DNA of 64,000 nt. It comes from Paulinella micropora (lineage: Eukaryota > Cercozoa > Imbricatea > Euglyphida). The position numbers and the translations under genes were made by a program. Where the stretch lies: positions 1,424,163 through 1,488,162 of the forward strand of contig BJOX01000009.1 of the NCBI GenBank assembly GCA_009731375.1, written 5' to 3'. Shown piece by piece: positions 57,245 through 64,000 of this stretch. Positions within the stretch are counted from its first letter, which is position 1, and each line of letters opens with the position of its first letter. A model generated the notes under the pieces. That model saw only the letters and a list, made by a program, of their open reading frames with translations. It ran no database searches and was not told the DNA's origin.

Positions 57245-57450
57245 GGAAGAGAAAGAGAAACAGGGGGACGAGAAGGAGGAGGAGGGGAGGAGAAGCAGAA
57301 GAAGCAGAAGAAGAAGCAGCAGAAGAAGAAGCAGAAGAAGCAGAAGAAGCAGAAGAAGCAGAAGAAGAAGAAGAAGAAGAAGAAGAAGAAGAAGAAGAAG
57401 AAGAAGAAGAAGAAGAAGAAGAAGAAGAAGAGGAGGAGGAGGAGGAGGAG
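56929..57450. repeat. Compound microsatellite of copy B
   Basis: (GATA)n with ACAT variants 56929-57068, TGTC/TGTCT 57093-57244, GAA/GCA/GAG 57270-57455; same order as 5461-5945 in copy A. Confidence 0.95.
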
Positions 57451-58500
57451 GAGGAGGAAGGACGAGAAGGCCATGAGGACATGTGGAAAAATCTCTGTGC
57501 ATCTACATCCATACGGGCTGGTGATTTGCCATCTTCCCAAGCCTACCGCCCCTCAAGATGAAGGGGTTAGAACCAGGGACGACTCCGCAATCAAGTGCTG
57601 GTGATGTAACGTAAATATGTAAACATATGCCTACCCCCAACACACATATGTTACACACATGTGCATACATCTATGCACACTAGTCTAGCATACATGCATA
57701 CACACACAACACAATAGATCTCTCAATGACAAGCATACATGCGTGCAAGCGTTCACATACACAATTCATATTTACATGCACGTACGCAGCCATACAAACA
57801 GTGACATAGATTGCAGTAATTGTGCAATGATACCTACATAACATACATGCTTACAAACATACATACGTACAAACGTGCGTATATACGTTGTATATGGCTG
57901 CATACATCCAATGATATTTATATACATTCAACAACATACATAATACGTAACAAAGAAAAATATGCAATATACAGGCTGCGATTGAATCCAAAACACATGC
58001 AAAAATACAATTCAAGCATGCACACATACATACCAGTACAAACACACACATGAGATAGAGATCTTACATGACATTTTCATAATTTTACAAGAAGTACATT
58101 ATTCCAGCTTCTAAACCAAAGTGTAAGCAGAGGACAGAAACCAGCTCATACACACACACACACACAGAAAGATCGCGACCGTACCAACAATAAAGATGGC
58201 AACAGAACCAAGGATTATCACCCAAGCTACACAATAAAAGACACTGACGGAAAATTTTTTATCCAAGGGGAACTAGAACCTGCCCTCTGACTTTCCTTTT
58301 CTTTTCCGAATCTGATGATCAAACAGGCAAAACATTTACCACTGAAACAAATCCCTGTGAAGGATAAAATGGACGATCAAAACCTTCAAACACAAAGAAA
58401 GACAGAACTTGACGTTTTAGTGCAATCCTTGAGAAATGTTTCTCTTTAAATAAAAAACCAATAGAAGACTAATAGAACCAACTACTTCACCAGAACATCC

Positions 58501-58559
58501 CTGCCAAAAAAAGGCGTCCGCTGAAGGAGTATTGCCATTAAAGTGCTCACATGAAGGTA
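58501..58559. other. Spacer beyond the segmental duplication
   Basis: Unique sequence leading to the TA target of the MITE at 58560. Confidence 0.4.
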
Positions 58560-58833
58560 TTGCTGTTGACATTCAAGACAACAAAAAAAATTGATTTTTC
58601 TGTTTTGGTTGGAATTTCAGTTTTGGTTGGAATTTTGATTTTGGGTGAAAATTTGAATTTTTCAAATTAACGGCTATATTCGTCCGCAAAATATCGTAAA
58701 TTTTCGCGAAATGTTACAGTTAAATTTGAAAATTTGAATTTTTGTCACAAAAATGAAAAACTGTCACAAAAATGAAAATCTGACACAAAAATGAAAAACT
58801 AATTTTTGTTGTTGTCTTGAATGTCAACAGCAA
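58560..58833. mobile_element. MITE copy 1, 274 bp, TA target duplication
   Basis: 33-bp terminal inverted repeats beginning TTGCTGTTGACATTCAAGAC with one mismatch, flanked by TA on both sides (58558-58559 and 58834-58835). No coding capacity. The interior carries three copies of GTCACAAAAATGAAAA-like units. TA duplication and short size fit a Tc1/mariner-type MITE. Nearly identical to 62250-62523. Confidence 0.88.
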
Positions 58834-58871
58834 TACTAATTCCATTCTTAGTAAATCGGGCAGAGGCCACC

Positions 58872-60740
58872 ACTTTTTTTTTTTTTTTTTGTTTTTTTTT
58901 TTTTTCACAAGAAAATATTTTAATAATAATAAAACGTTGTACAAATAATTCATAAATATTAATAGTCCTAGTCAGAGTACTCATAATTTAAACTAGCTAT
59001 AGCTAAAAGCTAATTACTCAAATCGACGCGATTCCCTGTACGGGAAAGCAGATGCGAGGCTGACAGCCCGTCTCTTGTGCTGTGGGAGTCTGTGCGGATG
59101 TAGGCAGTTGGACTATAGGTAGTTGGACTGGACGCATCAGCGGAGAGGTAGTATTCGCAGAGGTGAAAACAGCGAGGTCGATCCATCGTTTCTCGTCATT
59201 GTAGTAACGAGGCTCGAGCTTTGCGTTCATCCCACCTACCTTTGAAACGTCCTCATACAATAGCTTTACAAGGCCATCATGCTTGAGCTTAGCAGCAGAA
59301 CCGCGCTTGTGTGTGCATGTGTTGTCAGTGTGTGTTTCAAGTGCAGAGAGAGAGTGAGTAAGGTAGCTTTGCATTCGCAGCAAGCATAAGGTCCTGGGTC
59401 GGGTGGCCGTTCTTTTGATAGGTCGACGAGGCCGGCACGCCTTTGTCCCATGAGATCCCATGCCTGATCTTGAAGTACAAGGTATCTGTGGATGGGTGGG
59501 CATGTAAGAGCAATGTTAGCGCCTTCAGCAAGTAGAGCGTTCTGACGTGCTCGTTCAACGTCGGGGACGTCACGTGCTCGCCAGTTCTCAAATCGCTGAA
59601 AGTTGTGCTGAGCAAGAAAGCATTTTTGTAATTTGCAAAAACGTAGAGCATATTTATCAATATCGGCACGAGCAGATAGATATGGAGAGGAGGGCAGAGC
59701 ACAGTGTTGTATAAATGAAGGGAAAGAGAGAGAGAAGTAAAGTCATCACAAAGGGGGAGAAGAATGGTGATGGGGATGGAGAGGTTGATGCCGCCCGAGT
59801 GCTTTGTAACTGGGTTGTCATTCGCCTGAGCGCGCAGTCGATCCAGAGTAGGACAGATTTCTAAGAAAGAGAGGGAGAGGGTTAGGATGATACTTATTAT
59901 CAGCATTCAAAACGGATGCAACATAGCTAGGATTCACTATCTCAAGCGCGGCCCAAATCCTGGGTGCAGCGTTTGCAAGTGATGCAGCGTATGCGATGGG
60001 GGCAAGAGCCTTAACATCAGACAATCCGAAGCCACATGAGTGTACAGGCAGGCAGGCTTGAGCACGAACTGAGTTCTGCACGTCATCAGGTAGCGAGTGA
60101 AAGGCACCTGCATCTACACCAAAGACATGCAAGAATGTGTCGTGCATGTGATGATCGATCTGGTTGATGATGTTTGAGAAGAGAGATGTGGGGATGGTGC
60201 GCATGAGATGAACAAGATAGCTGGGCAATGTTTTGGATAAAGTGTGGTATGCAATTTGATGTTCCATTCTCTCATCTTTGAGAGCGTCAAAGACAGGTAA
60301 GATTTTGGATAATACGTCCTTAGATATCTCGTTCATCATCTCTTGCTTCCATTCGTCGTCCTTGAAGTCGCCAATTACGCCCTTGAGCGTCTTCGTCCAC
60401 CCGTGCTTGATTGGTTTCCCATGTTCCGTAGCAAAATCGATAAGTGATTGTGGCGGTGGATGGCGTGACGGCCAGAGGATGCATTCAATGTTGAAGTTGA
60501 GATCATAAGGCTTATTGGCAATGAACTTCTTGGTGGCAGCGACGACTGATTCCGCATCGGTACCCACGAAGTGAAAGTTGTCTGCATACGATATACACTC
60601 TGCTCGCGTACACTCAAGTGCTTCTTCCGTAAGGCCAATCATGAGTTGCATGCCAGTGCCATTGATAGAGAGCAGCCGGAGTCCAAGGCGACTGCGATGA
60701 GGGTGAATAAAGGGAACAGCAGGAGCAGATGCTTGTCTCT
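58872..60740 (-). mobile_element. Poly(A)-tailed retroelement fragment
   Basis: On the minus strand the coding remnant (60740-59018) is followed by about 110 bp of AT-rich 3' UTR and an A-rich tail (58905-58872). That is the expected layout of a reverse-transcribed mRNA-like insertion. The 5' side is truncated in the RT region. Confidence 0.65.
59018..60740 (-). pseudogene. Reverse transcriptase C-terminal half (degraded)
   Basis: Minus strand. The 60651-59818 frame has ISYADNFHFVG (catalytic motif, with YADN in place of YADD), then a thumb/connection region and LPDDVQNSVRAQACLPVHSC, GFGLSDVKALAPIAYAASLA, a block I associate with RT genes of several protist lineages. The C-terminal part continues in other frames (59906-59337, 59503-59018) with KLKHDGLVKLLYED and MNAKLEPRYYNDEKRWIDLA, resembling a nuclease-like region. 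The finger domain at 39700-39770 may come from the same family. The upstream 63 bp recur at 38998-39060. Several frame changes; inactive. Confidence 0.6.
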
Positions 60741-62249
60741 TATAAAATGTGTTTCGTACCGGTAAGTGATATCAATAAAATTTTGTAAAACTTTACTGGG
60801 CCGGATGTGTTGATTACTCGTCAAAAATATAACTAGGGTTTACCGGACCACGAATGACCGTGCTCACCTCATTGCATAAGGTTTGCTACCGTTTAGTATT
60901 ATACTAGGGCTGGATAGTGAAAGGGCAAGGGCTAGGTGAAGGCCCCCGGGCGGTGTGTATGGTTTTCAGGGCGTATGACGCGGCTATGCTCAAGAAGACA
61001 GTTTTTGAGGAAACAATTTTATGCTGCAAGACTGGTTTTGGTTGTGTGGTAACGGATGTTGTCGAGTTAGAGGAAGGGAAGCCTGTAGCGGCAAGGCAAG
61101 TGAAGAAATATTAGTTGAGTATGATATTGTATAGGCAAAAAGAGGAAATTGCTAGTGCAACAGGTCAGATTGAAAATTTACGATATGGGTAAAAAAGGAA
61201 ATTACTACTCGGAGTAAAGAGGGAACTTTGAATTTAGCAGTTAGTAGCCACGGTACGCGCCAGATGCAGTGCGGGCAGTCACCCTTGAAAAACAAACCGG
61301 CCGGCGCCCCCAGGCCAGTCAGAATTATGACCTGACGGCGGCGGAGCCAGTAGTCGCCTGGAGTAGTAATATCAGCGAATCGGGAGTCAGTGTCGCCTGG
61401 AGTAGTAATATTAATACTAGTAATATCAGACTGAGCACCTTAACGACCGGCTAAAACCTTTACCGTTGATAAGATACTGGCTCTTTCAAGTTTGACCGGT
61501 TTATTTGATTCTCCTCTGCACAACGTTTCGACTTCACTAATTAGTTTTCGATTTCGTTCAGAAATGATTTCAAACGATCCGAGTTCAAAGTTCTTTTTAG
61601 CTATTGCAATTTTTCCTGTTCGTATTATATACCTTTTCCCCCGAATTCCCAGTGAAAACGCTTTACGGTAAATTTGTGGACACTTGAAGGACGGAAAACA
61701 CAATATCTATTAATAACTTGTTTTCAGTTGCCAGTCATTTTCGCCTTGAGGCTTCCCAAATCAATTTGGGGAATTTTCAAATCCAATAACCAGACAACTA
61801 TCAGTTTATGAATGTTTACTTGAAGACTCGCGACACTACTATCATCAGTTTGAGAACGGGAGACCCGGCTCACAATCCGTACGTCACAAGTTCTACACTT
61901 GACAGTACGTTGCACCCAAGCCTGCCAAGACTCGGTTTGAAATTACGTAAATAAACGAAGTGACCTCTCTACTATTTACTGTGTATTTCACCTGCTCACA
62001 CTGAATAAGGACTCGAAGCAGCCATATTGTTCTTATTAAAGAGTTCGTTGTATCTGCTTACTTGAAGAGTTGTATACAAACTCACAGTAATAGTCATTAA
62101 TAATATTAATATGGAAAACAGTTACTTTGAGCCGCTCAAATGGCCTGTAGCGAATTTACGAGACAGTCTCAACTTGAGACGATGGTATATATATACAATA
62201 TATACCAGTACTGGACCGACGGTCACCTGGCGATGATTGACAGATTGTA
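60741..62249. other. Anonymous DNA
   Basis: No supported gene. A 65-codon frame at 60917-61114 is not recognisable. The phrase GTCGCCTGGAGTAGTAATAT occurs twice near 61351 and 61390. Confidence 0.45.
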
Positions 62250-62523
62250 TTGCTGTTGACATTCAAGACAACAAAAAAAATTGATTTTTCTGTTTTGGTT
62301 GGAATTTCAGTTTTGGTTGGAATTTTGATTTTGGGTGAAAATTTGAATTTTTCAAATTAACGGCTATATTCGTCCGCAAAATATCGTAAATTTTCGCGAA
62401 ATGTTACCGTTAAATTTGAAAATTTGAATTTTTGTCACAAAAATGAAAAACTGTCACAAAAATGAAAATCTGACACAAAAATGAAAAACTAATTTTTGTT
62501 GTTGTCTTGAATGTCAACAGCAA
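62250..62523. mobile_element. MITE copy 2, 274 bp, TA target duplication
   Basis: Same length and ends as 58560-58833, flanked by TA at 62248-62249 and 62524-62525. I see only about one substitution between the two copies, so they moved or were copied recently. Confidence 0.88.
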
Positions 62524-63000
62524 TATTATTAATAATAGGCAGATCTAATTGAACGGTTATGCGGTCACCGGTGACTGGCTGGGTACAGTACCACTATTAA
62601 AAAGTATAGTCAGTCATATTAAAAAGTATGTGACAAAATCACCACTGGCAGATCTAGTACTACTATTAATAGTTACAACATATTGAAAATAGCCAGATCA
62701 TTTACATAAAGAATTTTTTAATAAGAAAATACTTGCCATAATAGGGATAAGCGGGAAACGTCAGAGAAAAATAGAAGTCTTCTTCGTTTGAGGTGCGTTC
62801 TACACCACCCAGAAGTTAACTGATACCAGGCTTCTGGTGCCACTTTCTGGGGTTTGGTTCCTGAAAAGCCTGGCCTGTGGTGCCACTTTCACGCCCAGAA
62901 CCCGGAAAGCTTGGTGGTGTAGGACGGACGTAAGCGTTGGGTCAACAGAGAATACAGGTAGGGGTGGCCTCCTCGCGTCTATCAAGCTCTGTATACAGGC
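62524..63000. other. Anonymous DNA
   Basis: No gene. CCTGGCCTGTGGTGCCACTT resembles a nearby stretch at 62829-62850 (CTTCTGGTGCCACTTTCTGG), a small local duplication. Confidence 0.5.
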
Positions 63001-63057
<57 letters not shown>

Positions 63058-63124
63058 AAAGACATAGATAGATAGATAGATAATCAGATACCCAGCTAGG
63101 TAGGTAGATAAATAGATAGCCAGG

Positions 63125-63155
<31 letters not shown>

Positions 63156-63224
63156 TAGATAGATAGGTAGATAGATAGATAGATAGATATATAGATAGAT
63201 AGATGGATAGATGGATAGATAGAT

Positions 63225-63255
<31 letters not shown>

Positions 63256-63295
63256 GTAGATAGGTAGGTAGATAGGTAGATAGATAGGTAGATAT

Positions 63296-63333
<38 letters not shown>

Positions 63334-63499
63334 TACATAGACAGATAGATAGATAGATAGGTAGGTAGATAGATAGATAGATAGATAGATAGAGACAGAC
63401 AAACATACAGACAGACAGATAGATAGATAGATAAATAGATAGATAGATATATAGATAGATAGATATATAGATAGGTAGGTAGGTAGGTAGATAGGTAGG

Positions 63500-63530
<31 letters not shown>

Positions 63531-63591
63531 TTAGATAGATAGTTAGATAGATATATAGATAGATAGATAGGTAGGTAGGTAGGTAGGTAGG

Positions 63592-63622
<31 letters not shown>

Positions 63623-63692
63623 GTAGGTAGGTAGGTAGATAGATACATAGATAGATAGATAGATAGATAGATAGGTAGGTAGGTAGGTAGGT

Positions 63693-63725
<33 letters not shown>

Positions 63726-63805
63726 AAGATAGATGGATAGATAGATAGACAGATAGATAGATAGGTAGGTAGGTAGGTAGGTAGGTAGGTAGGTAGGTAG
63801 GTAGG

Positions 63806-63836
<31 letters not shown>

Positions 63837-63917
63837 GTACGTAGGTAGGTAGGTAGGTAGGTAGGTAGGTAGGTAGATAGATAGATAGATAGACAGATAG
63901 ATAGATAGGAAGATAGG

Positions 63918-63952
<35 letters not shown>

Positions 63953-63955
63953 GCA
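63000..63955. repeat. (GT)n, (GA)n and long (GATA)n/(GGTA)n array
   Basis: (GT)n 63000-63023, (GA)n 63027-63053, then nearly 900 bp of GATA interspersed with blocks of GGTA and a few GACA or TATA variants. Frames across it are artefacts. A short unique stretch (63956-63985) follows. Confidence 0.95.
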
Positions 63956-64000
63956 GACCGTGTAGCATAGAGGCTACGAACACTGAGAGAGAGAAAGAGA

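Larger units (their letters stand above)
52935..58500. repeat. Segmental duplication, copy B
   Basis: Partner of 3130-6830, same orientation, 49.8 kb away. It contains the intact LRR gene, but its TA/TAGA microsatellite is split by an 884-base gap and a retroelement fragment (54952-56928). The anonymous tail (57580-58500) keeps about 170 bp (58140-58310) missing from copy A. Confidence 0.9.

Noticed and set aside
60940-60965. Small-subunit rRNA fragment (GGGCGGTGTGTA)
   Set aside because: Only this short string matches the universal rRNA site; the flanks do not resemble rRNA.
62800-63983. Very long Tyr/Leu/Ser frames across the GATA/GGTA array, and similar ones at 5232-5981, 13042-13593, 15456-16409 and 41395-41747
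   Set aside because: Simple repeats that keep frames open; no protein-like composition outside the repeat.

Overview
This is a eukaryotic nuclear window. It is saturated with microsatellites and retrotransposons and carries one integrated, decaying Polinton/Maverick-class DNA virus. No tRNA, rRNA or ordinary housekeeping gene is visible, and I cannot name the species. Eukaryotic markers are a Ty3/gypsy polyprotein, four non-LTR retroelement lineages, F-box/leucine-rich-repeat genes, a TA-flanked MITE and a tRNA-like SINE head. Nine runs of N are assembly gaps: eight of 10 bases at 5267, 8517, 15572, 16567, 37045, 41038, 44980 and 48745, and one of 884 bases at 54952-55835. Most abut simple repeats.

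Layout. 1-3.1 kb: 3' part of a Ty3/gypsy element. 3.1-6.8 kb: copy A of a segmental duplication, with an F-box LRR gene and a microsatellite block. 7.1-11.5 kb: a CR1/Jockey-like non-LTR element. 11.5-17.0 kb: simple repeats, two 5'-truncated LINE ends with (TTA)n tails, and a tRNA-like SINE head. 17.0-32.8 kb: Polinton/PLV-type element. 32.8-36.5 kb: an APE-type LINE (LINE-A) sitting directly after the last viral ORF. 36.5-41.8 kb: repeated 140-bp units, GA/CT/ACAT microsatellites and an RT fragment. 41.9-46.1 kb: a second LINE of the same family on the minus strand (LINE-B). 46.1-52.9 kb: tandem duplications and mostly non-coding DNA. 52.9-58.5 kb: copy B of the segmental duplication with an intact LRR gene and an RLE-type retroelement inside its microsatellite. 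58.5-62.6 kb: two near-identical MITEs and a poly(A)-tailed retroelement fragment. 63.0-63.96 kb: (GATA)n/(GGTA)n array.

The viral element has a recognisable particle-and-replication set: protein-primed DNA polymerase B, retrovirus-type integrase, packaging ATPase, adenain-like cysteine protease, penton and double-jelly-roll major capsid protein. It also has an S74-chaperone fibre, coiled-coil proteins and small basic or membrane proteins. Polymerase, protease, fibre and major capsid genes are interrupted. Integrase, ATPase, penton and a coiled-coil gene are open throughout. Two 45-nt hairpins in this element differ only by a base-pair-preserving double change. Many breaks fall in homopolymers, so some could be sequence errors.

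The two F-box LRR genes are the other notable system. Their 72-bp repeats are nearly identical, except for a short segment encoding the variable LRR face. Those variable segments are reassorted between the two loci.
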